From NCBI GenBank assembly GCA_040221095.1, contig JAVJVP010000018.1, forward strand, positions 124,001-188,000: a DNA stretch of 64,000 bases. The letters run 5' to 3'. Source of the DNA: UBA1479 sp040221095. GTDB lineage: Bacteria; Pseudomonadota; Alphaproteobacteria; Rhodospirillales; Casp-alpha2. Positions 27,210 through 35,529 of this stretch are shown piece after piece (position 1 is the stretch's first letter; every line of letters begins with the position of its first letter). The position numbers were made by a program, and so were the translations under genes. The notes beneath the pieces are model-generated. The model searched no databases. It was not told the DNA's origin and saw only the letters and a list, made by a program, of their open reading frames with translations.

Positions 27210-28571
27210 ATGCCGCCGATTAACGACAAAAACACGCCCGTTCGCTTTGCTGATCCGCTGCCCGCTGCCGTCGACGTCGTCGTCATCGGTGCCGGGGTCG
27301 CGGGCACGGCGACGGCCTATTACCTAGCCCAGCGCGGGCAGAAGGTATTGCTGTGCGAAAAGGGCCGGGTCGCGGGCGAGCAGTCGTCGCGCAACTGGGG
27401 CTGGATCCGCCAGCAGGCCCGCGATCTCGCCGAACTGCCGATCATGATCGAGGCCAACCGCATCTGGCGCGGCCTGGCGGCGGAAACGGGGGAGGCGGAC
27501 CTGACCTTCACCCAGGGCGGTTGCCTCTACCTCGCCACCACGAAGGCGGAAATGGCGCGCTACGAGGGCTGGCTGGACCGGGCCAAGGACTATCAGTTGG
27601 ATACCAGGCTGCTGTCGCCGGCGGATCTGCGCGCCATCTATCCGGGCCTTCCGGGCAAATACACGGGCGGCATGTATACGGCCAGCGACGGCCGGGGCGA
27701 GCCCTTCGCCGCCGTCCCGGCCCTGGCGCGGGCGGCGCAGCGCCTGGGCGTCGCGGTGATCGAGGATTGCGCCGTGCGCACCCTGGACGTCACCGGCGGG
27801 CGGGTTTCCGGGGTGGTCACGGAGAAGGGCCGGGTGTCCTGCAATGCCGTGGTGCTGGCGGCCGGGGCCTGGACCACCCATTTCGCGTCCAACGTCGGCA
27901 TCGACGTGCCGCAACTGGCCGTGCGCTGCACCGTGGCGCGGACCGAGGCGGCGCCGATGCTGTTCGACAACCAGCCCGACGTGCCCAACATCCGCGACGT
28001 CGGGTTCTGCCTTAGGCGGCGGGCCGACGGCGGCTATACCCTGGCCACGGGCACCCATGCGGACCATTACCTGTCGCGCAAGTCCTTCAGGTACGCGGCC
28101 AAGTTCATCAAGGCCATGGGCGCGTCGTGGCGCGACATCCGCCTGCATGCGGGCGCCCCCGAAGGCTATCCCGGGGCCTGGGGCATGCCGACCCGATGGT
28201 CCGGCGACGAGGTCAGCCCGTTCGAGAAGACCCGCGTCCTCAATCCCGAGCCGACGGCGGCCGAGGTGCGTCGCTTGGAAGACCGCATGGCCAAACGCTA
28301 TCCGGCCCTGGCCGGCATCAAGCTGGCCGAGGCCTGGGCCGGGATGATCGACGTCACCCCCGACGTGGTGCCGACCCTGGGCGAGGACCCGATGCTGCCC
28401 GGCATGTTCATATGCACCGGGCTGTCCGGCCACGGCTTCGGCATCGGCCCGGCCATCGGCCGGGTCATGGCCGACATGGTGGTCGGGCGCGACCCTGGCC
28501 ACGACGTGACGCGGTTCCGCGCGGAACGGTTCCGCGACGGCAGTCCCGTCCTGCCCGGGCCGTACCTTTGA
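27210..28571 (+). CDS. DadA/DAO-family FAD-dependent oxidoreductase
   Basis: A 453-residue flavoenzyme of the D-amino-acid/sarcosine oxidase superfamily. The FAD loop VVVIGAGVAGTATAYYLAQRG is near residue 24, and the C-terminal GLSGHGFGIGPAIGRVMADMV closes the FAD site. EQSSRNWGWIRQQ is the usual segment after the first strand. The substrate is an amine or D-amino acid that cannot be specified. It lies 69 bp after the EF-hand gene and converges with the aldo/keto reductase remnant 4 bp away. Confidence 0.85.
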   Translation: MPPINDKNTPVRFADPLPAAVDVVVIGAGVAGTATAYYLAQRGQKVLLCEKGRVAGEQSSRNWGWIRQQARDLAELPIMIEANRIWRGLAAETGEADLTFTQGGCLYLATTKAEMARYEGWLDRAKDYQLDTRLLSPADLRAIYPGLPGKYTGGMYTASDGRGEPFAAVPALARAAQRLGVAVIEDCAVRTLDVTGGRVSGVVTEKGRVSCNAVVLAAGAWTTHFASNVGIDVPQLAVRCTVARTEAAPMLFDNQPDVPNIRDVGFCLRRRADGGYTLATGTHADHYLSRKSFRYAAKFIKAMGASWRDIRLHAGAPEGYPGAWGMPTRWSGDEVSPFEKTRVLNPEPTAAEVRRLEDRMAKRYPALAGIKLAEAWAGMIDVTPDVVPTLGEDPMLPGMFICTGLSGHGFGIGPAIGRVMADMVVGRDPGHDVTRFRAERFRDGSPVLPGPYL

Positions 28572-28575
28572 CCGC

Positions 28576-29450
28576 TTAACCCCGCGCCTTCATATCCGCC
28601 CGCGCCTTGGCGATCACGCCCGGATACTTCTTGCCCGGATAGCGCGGCGCCTTGTCCAGGTCGGCGAAGCCGGGAATGGTCTCCATATGCTTGACCATGC
28701 GCTCGCGCATCTTCTGGTCGGGCAGGGGACCCTTCAGGGCGCCGATGTTTTCCGAGGCATGGTCCGGATTGGCCGTCGCCGGGATGGCCGCCGTGATCGC
28801 CGGATGGGCGACGATCCACTTCAAAAAGAACTCGGCCCAGTTGGCGGCGAAGTCCTTGGCGAAGTCGGGCACCTTGTGCCCTTCGACCAGCTTGAACAGG
28901 CGGGCCTTTTCGAACGGCATGTTGACCAGAACGGCGGCCCCCACATCGGCGGCGGCGGGCAGGATCTTCTGTTCGGCCAGGCGGTTGAAGATGGAATAGT
29001 GGACCTGCACGAAGTCGGGCTTGCCCTTCTTGATCCAGCTTTCCAGCAGGTCGAAATAGGGCGGCTCGTGATGGGTGATGCCGACGTGCTTGATGTGGCC
29101 CTCCTTCTGCCAGACCTTCAGGATCGGCAGGATGACCGCGATGTTGGTCAGGCTGTGGACCTGCATCACGTCGAACTGCTTGCGCCACAGGCGGCGGCGG
29201 GATTCGTCCAGGCTGCGCTGGGCGTGGCTGTCGTCGAACAGGAACTCGCCGGTCGACCAGATCTTGTTGGCGATGAACAGCTTGTCGTTGATGTCGAGGG
29301 CCGAGGCGGAATCGCCAAGGGCCAGTTCGCCCGTGCCGTAGAGCGGCGAGGTGTCGACGACCCGTCCGCCGCCTCCAGGCCCAGGCCCACGGCCTTCATC
29401 AGGTCGCGGCGCGAGGTCACGGGATTCAGGGAATTGTCGGAAATGGTCAT
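28576..29450 (-). pseudogene. Tat-exported aldo/keto reductase, internally deleted and frameshifted
   Basis: The gene begins at 29450 with a twin-arginine leader (TSRRDLMKAVGLGLE) and then loses frame. The rest of an aldo/keto reductase continues in another frame from about 29378 (GGRVVDTSPLYGTGE, then the body ending at 28576). The segment that should join them (mature N-terminus with the first barrel strand and NADP-side residues) is missing, and the junction near 29370-29385 is also one base out of frame. The long open frame upstream to 29583 is not protein-like. I infer a deletion plus frameshift; a sequencing error could explain only the frame, not the missing segment. Confidence 0.7.
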
Positions 29451-29468
29451 TTTCAGTTACTCCCAAAG

Positions 29469-29480
29469 GTGATCGATCAC
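29469..29480. promoter_or_regulatory. 12-bp perfect palindrome upstream of the aldo/keto reductase remnant
   Basis: GTGATCGATCAC is a perfect palindrome 18 bp before the leader start codon. It may be a fossil operator of the broken gene. The spacing differs from a CRP site (TGTGA-N6-TCACA). Confidence 0.3.
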
Positions 29481-29623
29481 AGCAGCGCCACGCGCCGCGT
29501 TGTGCAGAATTCGACGTTGCAAAAACTGCTAAACCCCACCGGGAATACGCAGGGACTTTCGGGCGAAATTCCCCCGTCCGCAAGACACAAAAATGTGACG
29601 GTTACGGTCCGAAATCCGGTTGT

Positions 29624-30907
29624 TTACGGGAGTGTGCAGCCCGCCTGCATGCAGTCGGCCAAACCCTGCAAAAGCGACCGGTTCACCCTGCCGTCGGCGG
29701 CCCCCGCGTAATGGCCCGCTTCGCGCAGGCGCACCTGATAGCGCAGGATGGTCGTGGGATCCGCCGCACGCAGGGTCTTGTCCAATGCCAGATATCTTTC
29801 AAGCAGGGAGGGGCCGGCGGGCACGGGCGGGGGCGGCGCGGAATCGACGGCAGCGCGGGGGGCGGGCGTCGGCACGGGTGCCGTCGCGGCCTGTGTCACC
29901 GCCGTGACGGGGGATGGCGACGGCGCGTCGGCCATGGCGGCCGGGGGAACGGCGGCGTCGGCGGGGGGCGGCGATGCCCGGGCCGGGTCGGGTCCGGGTT
30001 CCGGTGCCGCGGTCGGTTCTGGGGCGTGGGCCAGGGACACGGGGGCAGGCTCCACCGCCGGTTCCGGCGGCGGCAGGTTCAGGGTTTCGGCGGGTGCCTG
30101 ACGTTGTTGGCGGATTGCCTTCAGGCGATTGTCGCGGGCCTTGGCGTAATCGGGACGCAGCGCCAGGGCGCGGTCGTAATCCCGGACGGCGGCGGCGAAA
30201 TCACCCTGGCCCGCCCGGGCGATGCCCCGGTTGTTGTAGGCCAGGGCATATTTGGGGTCGAGGGCGACGGCGCGGTCCAGGTCCCGGACCGCCGCGTCAT
30301 GGCGGCCCAGCATCATCAGGGCGCCGGCCCGGTTGTTGAGGGCGCGGGGATCGTCGGGGTTGAGCGTGATGGCGCGGTCCAGGTCGGCCACGGCGGCGGC
30401 GTAATCCTTCTTGCCGTGATGGGCGCGGGCGCGGTTGATGAAAAAGGCGGCGCGTCCGGGCTCAAGGGTGATGGCGCGGCCGAAATCTCCGATCGCCGCG
30501 TCGAACCGGCCCTGGCGGTTCAGGATGATGCCCCGGTTGTTGACGGCGGCGGCGTCGCCGGGGACCAACGCCATGGCCCGGCCGTAATCGGCGGCGGCGG
30601 CGTCGAGCGCCCCCTTGCGGGCATGGGCGTCGCCCCGGTTCTTGAAGGCTTTGGACAGGGTCCGGGCGTCCCGCAGGCCGCCGTCGATCAGGACCGTGCA
30701 GGCGTCGAGGCAGCGCTCGGGATTCGCGTCGCAGGCGCGGCAGGACCCGCCCTGGGCGCCGTCGGCCCCGGTTTGCTGGGCCATGGCCGGGCGCGGCGTC
30801 AGGGCCAGGACGGCGCAGAACAGCAGGGCGGCAAAGGGCTTTGTTCGCAGATGCGGTTGCGAATGACTTTCAAAATTATCCAGCAAAATCAATGTACTTG
30901 CGATCAT
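29624..30907 (-). CDS. exported TPR-repeat protein
   Basis: A 427-residue protein. A signal-like segment (TKPFAALLFCAVLALTPRPAMA) is followed by a short Cys-containing region (SCRACDANPERCLDACTVL). Five tandem TPRs come next (for example AAAVNNRGIILNRQGRFDAAIGDFGRAITLEP), then a long Pro/Ala-rich linker and a C-terminal helical tail ending in CMQAGCTLP. Repeats of this kind bind partner proteins in the periplasm. ATG 30907 has no strong ribosome site, so the exact start is uncertain. The open frame to 31714 is the shadow of the bacterioferritin genes. Divergent from bfr. Confidence 0.72.
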   Translation of the reverse strand: MIASTLILLDNFESHSQPHLRTKPFAALLFCAVLALTPRPAMAQQTGADGAQGGSCRACDANPERCLDACTVLIDGGLRDARTLSKAFKNRGDAHARKGALDAAAADYGRAMALVPGDAAAVNNRGIILNRQGRFDAAIGDFGRAITLEPGRAAFFINRARAHHGKKDYAAAVADLDRAITLNPDDPRALNNRAGALMMLGRHDAAVRDLDRAVALDPKYALAYNNRGIARAGQGDFAAAVRDYDRALALRPDYAKARDNRLKAIRQQRQAPAETLNLPPPEPAVEPAPVSLAHAPEPTAAPEPGPDPARASPPPADAAVPPAAMADAPSPSPVTAVTQAATAPVPTPAPRAAVDSAPPPPVPAGPSLLERYLALDKTLRAADPTTILRYQVRLREAGHYAGAADGRVNRSLLQGLADCMQAGCTLP

Positions 30908-30973
30908 TTTGGAACTGTGTAAATGTGAGATCAACACGGGCCTGACCCTGAATCGCATCAATGGAGACAGCAC

Positions 30974-31438
30974 ATGAAGGGCGATGCGGAGGTGCTCAAG
31001 CGCCTCAATCTGATCCTCAAGAACGAACTGACCGCCATCAACCAATATTTTCTCCATTCCCGCATCTTCAACGATTGGGGTTTGGATGACATCGGCGCGC
31101 ACGAATACAAAAAATCCATCAAGGACATGAAGCAGGCGGACAAGCTGATCGCCCGCGTTCTGTTCCTCGACGGCCTGCCCAACCTGCAGGACCTGGGCAA
31201 GCTGCGCATCGGCGAGAACACCGAGGAAATCGTCAAATGCGACCTGGCGTTGGAAGAGCAGTCCATCGCAGACCTGCGCGACGCCATCGCGCTGTGCGAG
31301 AAGAAGGGCGACTTCGTCTCGCGCGAGCTGCTCGACGACATTCTCGAGGACGAGGAAGAATACCTGGATTGGCTGGAAACCCAGATCAGCCTGATCAAGG
31401 ACATGGGCCTGCCCAACTATATCCAGTCGCAAGCGTAA
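30974..31438 (+). CDS. bfr1: bacterioferritin, heme-ligating subunit with degenerate ferroxidase centre
   Basis: A 154-residue four-helix ferritin that aligns residue for residue with E. coli Bfr. The heme ligand Met52 is present (IKDMKQAD). The di-iron site is damaged: Glu18, Glu94 and Glu127 remain, but position 51 is Asp, 54 is Gln instead of His, and 130 is Tyr instead of His. It should therefore bind inter-subunit heme but oxidise iron poorly. It pairs with the next gene, which has the opposite pattern, and the two are 13 bp apart, so a mixed 24-mer iron-storage shell is likely. Confidence 0.9.
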   Translation: MKGDAEVLKRLNLILKNELTAINQYFLHSRIFNDWGLDDIGAHEYKKSIKDMKQADKLIARVLFLDGLPNLQDLGKLRIGENTEEIVKCDLALEEQSIADLRDAIALCEKKGDFVSRELLDDILEDEEEYLDWLETQISLIKDMGLPNYIQSQA

Positions 31439-31451
31439 GGAGTACCGCGTC

Positions 31452-31931
31452 ATGAAAGGCAAGAAAACGGTCATCACCGCCCTTAACGGCCTGCTGACCC
31501 ACGAGATGTCCGCCGCCGACCAGTACTTCATCCACTCGCGGATGTACCAGGACTGGGGCCTGGAAGAACTGTACGAGCGCATGAAGCACGAACAGGAAGA
31601 AGAGCTGGACCACGCCGCCAAGATCATCGAGCGGGTCCTGTTCCTCGAAGGCATGCCCGACGTGGCCGCCCGCGCCAAGCTGAAGATCGGCAAGGACGTG
31701 CCGTCCATGATCAAGAACGATCTGGCCTACGAGGTCTTCGTGCAGAAGGAATTGGTCAAGGTCATCGCCCTGTGTGAGAAGGAAGGCGACTACGTCTCTC
31801 GCCAGATGCTGACGGGCCTGCTCGAGGACACCGAGGAAGACCACCTCTACTGGTGCGAAAAGCAGCTCGGCCTGATCGAGAAGATGGGCCTGCCCAACTA
31901 CATCCAGTCCAAGACCTCCGGCGCAAGCTGA
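31452..31931 (+). CDS. bfr2: bacterioferritin, ferroxidase subunit lacking the heme Met
   Basis: A 159-residue partner of the preceding bacterioferritin. Here the di-iron ligands are complete (Glu18, Glu51, His54, Glu94, and Glu128/His131 after a one-residue insertion in LEDTEEDHLYW), while the heme ligand position 52 is Leu. It oxidises Fe(II) for storage; heme would come from the partner at mixed interfaces. The start MKGKKTVITALN follows AAGGAG. Two-subunit bacterioferritins are known from Magnetospirillum and Neisseria. Confidence 0.9.
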   Translation: MKGKKTVITALNGLLTHEMSAADQYFIHSRMYQDWGLEELYERMKHEQEEELDHAAKIIERVLFLEGMPDVAARAKLKIGKDVPSMIKNDLAYEVFVQKELVKVIALCEKEGDYVSRQMLTGLLEDTEEDHLYWCEKQLGLIEKMGLPNYIQSKTSGAS

Positions 31932-31937
31932 ACAGCG

Positions 31938-31957
31938 GGCCCGGCGGGCCTATTTTT
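31938..31957 (+). terminator. intrinsic terminator after the bacterioferritin pair
   Basis: GGCCC-GGC-GGGCC (31938-31950) is a 5-bp GC hairpin followed by TATTTTT, 7 bp after the bfr2 stop. It overlaps the stop codon of the convergent peroxidase gene. Confidence 0.55.
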
Positions 31958-33113
31958 CCAACAAGGGCTCGTAGCGCCGGTCGGTCAGGGTCTTGAGAAA
32001 CGCGACCAGGGCGTCAATGCGCTTGTCGTCGAGCGCCGGACCATGGGTCAATTCCTTCATGGATAGGGTCTTGGGCACTTCCGGGGCACGGAACGGCTTA
32101 CCCGTTTCCGGGTTGATCAGGCGGTCCGGGTCCTTGGTGTTGTACTTGTTGTAGAACAGCACCGTCGTCCGCAAATCCTTGAACACGCCGTTGTGCATGT
32201 AGGGGCCGGTCACGGCCACGTTGCGCAGGCTCGGCACCTTGAACTTGCCGTCCTCCGCCTTGTCCGTCACCGCCGGGTTTTCCAGCAACCCATGATCGAC
32301 ATGGCCCGGTTTCGACCCGTTGGCCCGGCGCACGGCGGTGTTCACGGGAATCCCGATGTTGTGGAACTGATAGTTGGTGAAGGTCTCGGCCTTGGCCGGC
32401 TGCACCGCGTGCAACTGGTGGCACTGGTTGCAGTTGGTGAACTGCTGGGAAAAGAACAGCAGGCGGCCCAGTTCCTCCTGATCCGTCAGCCTGGCCCGGC
32501 CCTTCAGAAAACGGTCGTACTTGGAATCGAAGGGCGCGAATTCGGCCGTCTGCTCGAAAGCGGCGATGGCCTGGGTCATGGCGCCATAGGCGGCGTCCGT
32601 GTCGCCCGTCACCTTGGGCCCGAACAGTTTGGCGAAGGCGGTGACATAGGCCGGGTTTTCCCACAGGCGCTTTACCACGCCGGCCTTGTCCGCCATGCCC
32701 ATTTCGAGGGGATTGAGCGGCGGGCCCCCGGCCTGGCCGGCCAGATCCGGTTCCCGCCCGTCGAGGAACTGGCCGCCGACATAGCGCCCGTCCTTCAGAC
32801 GCTGAAACCTGGGCGAGAATTTCGCATAGGCCGCCGTCGGCGCGTTGCGGTCGCCCAGGGACGTGCCGTCATCGCCCAGGGACACGGCGCGGCCCACGGC
32901 GGTTTCGCGGGGGTCGGTGAAGGCATGGTTGGGGTCGTGGCAGGTGGCGCAGGCCTGGGTGCGGTTTTTTGACAGGTTGGTGTCGAAGAACAGGGCCTTG
33001 CCGAGATCGGCCGGGGTGGCGTAGCCGTCCGCCGCGCGGGCTTCCCCGGCCGGGCCGGTGAACAGCAGCAGGGCGAGAAGGCAGGAAACGGGGATCGCGT
33101 GTCGCATGCGCAT
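31950..33113 (-). CDS. di-heme cytochrome c peroxidase (CcpA/MauG family)
   Basis: A 387-residue periplasmic peroxidase with a signal peptide (IPVSCLLALLLFTGPAGEARA). Two c-type heme sites are present: C55-ATCH59 for the peroxidatic heme and C228-NQCH232 for the electron-accepting heme. It reduces H2O2 with electrons from a c-type cytochrome. Position next to bacterioferritins fits peroxide and iron stress handling. ATG at 33113 and 33107 are both possible. An inverted repeat covers these start codons, and a 16-bp palindrome lies just upstream. Confidence 0.88.
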   Translation of the reverse strand: MRMRHAIPVSCLLALLLFTGPAGEARAADGYATPADLGKALFFDTNLSKNRTQACATCHDPNHAFTDPRETAVGRAVSLGDDGTSLGDRNAPTAAYAKFSPRFQRLKDGRYVGGQFLDGREPDLAGQAGGPPLNPLEMGMADKAGVVKRLWENPAYVTAFAKLFGPKVTGDTDAAYGAMTQAIAAFEQTAEFAPFDSKYDRFLKGRARLTDQEELGRLLFFSQQFTNCNQCHQLHAVQPAKAETFTNYQFHNIGIPVNTAVRRANGSKPGHVDHGLLENPAVTDKAEDGKFKVPSLRNVAVTGPYMHNGVFKDLRTTVLFYNKYNTKDPDRLINPETGKPFRAPEVPKTLSMKELTHGPALDDKRIDALVAFLKTLTDRRYEPLLEK

Positions 33114-33144
33114 CCATATTGCGAATGCGACTTGATATCAAGTC
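33102..33144. promoter_or_regulatory. inverted repeat over the peroxidase start and adjacent palindrome
   Basis: TCGCATGCGCA (33102-33112) and TGCGAATGCGA (33120-33130) are inverted arms matching at 10 of 11 positions around a 7-bp loop. They enclose the start codons of the peroxidase gene. Directly next to them GACTTGATATCAAGTC (33129-33144) is a perfect 16-bp palindrome. The second looks like an operator; the first could be a second operator or an RNA hairpin affecting translation. Confidence 0.45.
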
Positions 33145-33193
33145 CTGAGCCCATCGGATGGCTGAAACCTTCGGGCGGACCCGGCGCGGGGGG

Positions 33194-34522
33194 CTACAGC
33201 CCCTGGAACATCACCCAGGCCACCGCCGCCGGGGCGACGAAGCGGCAGATGAAGATCCAGGCCCGGGCCAGGGCGAAGGGGTGATCGCCGCCGGACCGGG
33301 CCTCGTCGACGGCGCGGGCAGCGACGGACCAGCCGACGAACAGGGCGATCAGGATGCCGCCCAAAGGCAGCATGATGTTGGAGGCGAGATAGTCGACGGC
33401 ATCCAGGATGCCCTTGCCGCCCACGGTTACGTCCTTCCACGGGCCCAGGGACAGGGCCGAGGGCACGCCGAGCACCCAGATCACCGCCCCGGCCCCCCAG
33501 GTCGCGGCACGGCGGCTGAGCCCCCGTTCGTCGATCAAGTAGGACACCACGGGCTCGATGATCGACACCGCCGAGGTCAGGGCCGCGATGGCCAGCAGCA
33601 CGAAGAACAGGAAGGCGAACAGCGCCCCCGCCGGCATCTGGGCGAACACGGCGGGCAGGGTGATGAAGGTCAGGCCCGGCCCGGCCGCCGGGTCGAAGCC
33701 GAAGGCGAACACGGCGGGCAGGATCATGAATCCGGCGACCACGGCGAAGCCCGTGTCCAGGACCGTCACCTGGGCCGCCGTCTGCGGCAGGTTGACCTGC
33801 CGGTTCAGATAGCTGGCGTAGGTGATCATGGTTCCCATGCCCAGTGACAGGGAAAAGAACGCCTGGCCCAGGGCGGCGTTCACCGTGTCCCAGGTGACCT
33901 TGGAGAAGTCCGGGGTCAGGAAAAAGGCGATGCCCTTGGCGGCGCCGTCCAACGTCACCGCGCGGACGGCCAGGACGACAACCAGCAGGGCCAGAACGGG
34001 CATCAGGATGCGGGCCGCCCGCTCGATCCCGCCGCGCACGCCGCCGGCGACGATCCCCAGGGTCAGCACCATGAAGGCGGCGTGAAAGCCGATCACGTCC
34101 AGGGGGTCGGCGATGAAGGCGCCGAAGGCCGCGCCCAGGACCTGGGGGTCGTTGGAGGCGAGCGCCCCGGATACGGACTTCAGGGCGTAGGCCAGGGTCC
34201 AGCCGCCGACCACGGAATAGAACGACAGGATGACGAAACCGGCGACCACGCCGAGCCCGCCCACAGCGGGCCAGGCCCCGCCCTTGAGCGCGCGGAAGGA
34301 GCCCACGGGGTTGCGCTGTCCGGCGCGGCCGATGGCGAACTCGGCCAGCATGACGCTGAGCCCGATGGTCAGGACGAAGGCGATGTAGAGCAGCAGGAAC
34401 GCGCCGCCGCCGTTCTGCCCGGTCATGAAGGGGAATTTCCAGATGTTGCCGAGCCCCACGGCGGACCCGGCGGCGGCCAGGACGAAGCCCAGCCGCGTGG
34501 CGAAATGGTCGCGCGATGCCAT
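33194..34522 (-). CDS. sodium:neurotransmitter symporter (SNF) family transporter
   Basis: A 442-residue membrane protein with about 11-12 helices of the LeuT fold. The first helix carries the unwound sodium/substrate site AAAGSAVGLGNIWKFPF, which is diagnostic. Prokaryotic members import amino acids or amines with sodium. Here it is last in a minus-strand run (enolase-superfamily enzyme, TauE/SafE, TerC, AEC, SNF), 55 bp after the AEC gene. The substrate cannot be told, but an amino acid or small amine used by the neighbouring enzyme is plausible. Confidence 0.88.
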   Translation of the reverse strand: MASRDHFATRLGFVLAAAGSAVGLGNIWKFPFMTGQNGGGAFLLLYIAFVLTIGLSVMLAEFAIGRAGQRNPVGSFRALKGGAWPAVGGLGVVAGFVILSFYSVVGGWTLAYALKSVSGALASNDPQVLGAAFGAFIADPLDVIGFHAAFMVLTLGIVAGGVRGGIERAARILMPVLALLVVVLAVRAVTLDGAAKGIAFFLTPDFSKVTWDTVNAALGQAFFSLSLGMGTMITYASYLNRQVNLPQTAAQVTVLDTGFAVVAGFMILPAVFAFGFDPAAGPGLTFITLPAVFAQMPAGALFAFLFFVLLAIAALTSAVSIIEPVVSYLIDERGLSRRAATWGAGAVIWVLGVPSALSLGPWKDVTVGGKGILDAVDYLASNIMLPLGGILIALFVGWSVAARAVDEARSGGDHPFALARAWIFICRFVAPAAVAWVMFQGL

Positions 34523-34577
34523 GGGGCGCCTCCTCGTCCTCTCCCCGCCTGCCGGGCGGCGGCCCGGCGTCCAACGA

Positions 34578-35507
34578 TTAGAACAGCTTTTGCGCGATCA
34601 CAAGACTGACCGGCACGGTGATCAGGCTGAGCAGCGTCTGCAGCGTGATCATGCTGGCGGCCAGGGGCGCGTCGCCTCCCATCTCGCGGGCGATAGTGAA
34701 GGCCGACGGCGGCATCGGCATGACGGCGAAGATGGTGATGACATAGGCGGGCACGCCGGTGACCCCCAGCTGCCAGCACATGGCCCAGGCGGCGGCGGGA
34801 AACACCAGGAACTTGACCGCCGTGGCGACGGCGATGGGGGATGCGGAGGCCTTCATTTCGCGCAGGCGGATGTTGGCGCCGACGGCCAGCAGCACGATGG
34901 GCAGGGCGGCGCGGCCGAGCATGCCCGTGACCTCGTGGACGACCGGGATCTCGCCGGTGCCCAGGAAATTGACGCCGATGCCCAGGCCCACGGACAGGAT
35001 CAGGGGATTGCGCACCAGGTCCTTGGCCACGGGCGCCCACAGGCTGCCGCCGCTGCCTTGCCGCAGCATGATGTTCATCAGGCTGATGACCAGCACGTTG
35101 GTGGGCGGGATCAGCACCGCCGTGCACAGCGCCGCCACGGCCAGGCCTTCCGCGCCGAACAGGCGTTCGGCGATGGCCAGGGCGATGAAGGTGTTATGGC
35201 GGGCCGAGCCCTGCAGGATGCTGGTCGCCTGGGGCCGGTTGAAGCCGAAGGCAAGGCCCAGGATCAGCGATACGGCCACCGCCGCGGCCAGCGCGGACAG
35301 GATGATGGCCGCGAGCGGGCCGATGAAGCCGCCGGCGAGATCCGTGGTCGAGGTCTTGTAGAACAACAGGCTCGGGAACAGCACCCAGTAGACCAGCTTG
35401 TCGTTCAGGTTCCAGAACTCGATCGACGGGATGCCGTTCCGGCGCAACAGGTTGCCGAGCACGATCAGCACGAAGATCGGCAGGATCGACCACAGGATGT
35501 TGAGCAT
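34578..35507 (-). CDS. AEC-family transporter (auxin efflux carrier-like)
   Basis: A 309-residue membrane protein with about 10 helices in two repeats, typical of the AEC family (LNILWSILPIFVLIVLGNLLRR start, GSARHNTFIALAIAERLFG in the middle, AVMPMPPSAFTIAREMGGD in the second half). Bacterial members such as MdcF-like carriers move malonate, malate or other organic anions. It is 22 bp downstream of the terC-like gene and is probably co-transcribed. Confidence 0.85.
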   Translation of the reverse strand: MLNILWSILPIFVLIVLGNLLRRNGIPSIEFWNLNDKLVYWVLFPSLLFYKTSTTDLAGGFIGPLAAIILSALAAAVAVSLILGLAFGFNRPQATSILQGSARHNTFIALAIAERLFGAEGLAVAALCTAVLIPPTNVLVISLMNIMLRQGSGGSLWAPVAKDLVRNPLILSVGLGIGVNFLGTGEIPVVHEVTGMLGRAALPIVLLAVGANIRLREMKASASPIAVATAVKFLVFPAAAWAMCWQLGVTGVPAYVITIFAVMPMPPSAFTIAREMGGDAPLAASMITLQTLLSLITVPVSLVIAQKLF

Positions 35508-35529
35508 CGCTCCCTCCCGCCGTTCGCCG

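Noticed and set aside
29469..29480. CRP site before the aldo/keto reductase remnant
   Set aside because: Half-sites GTGA/TCAC are separated by 4 rather than 6 bp.
30908..31714. N-terminal extension of the TPR protein frame across the bacterioferritin genes
   Set aside because: The extension is Ser/Arg-rich antisense translation of two well-conserved bacterioferritins; the TPR protein starts near 30907.
33129..33144. FNR box
   Set aside because: TTGAT and ATCAA are joined without the 4-bp spacer required in TTGAT-N4-ATCAA, so it is only listed as a palindrome.
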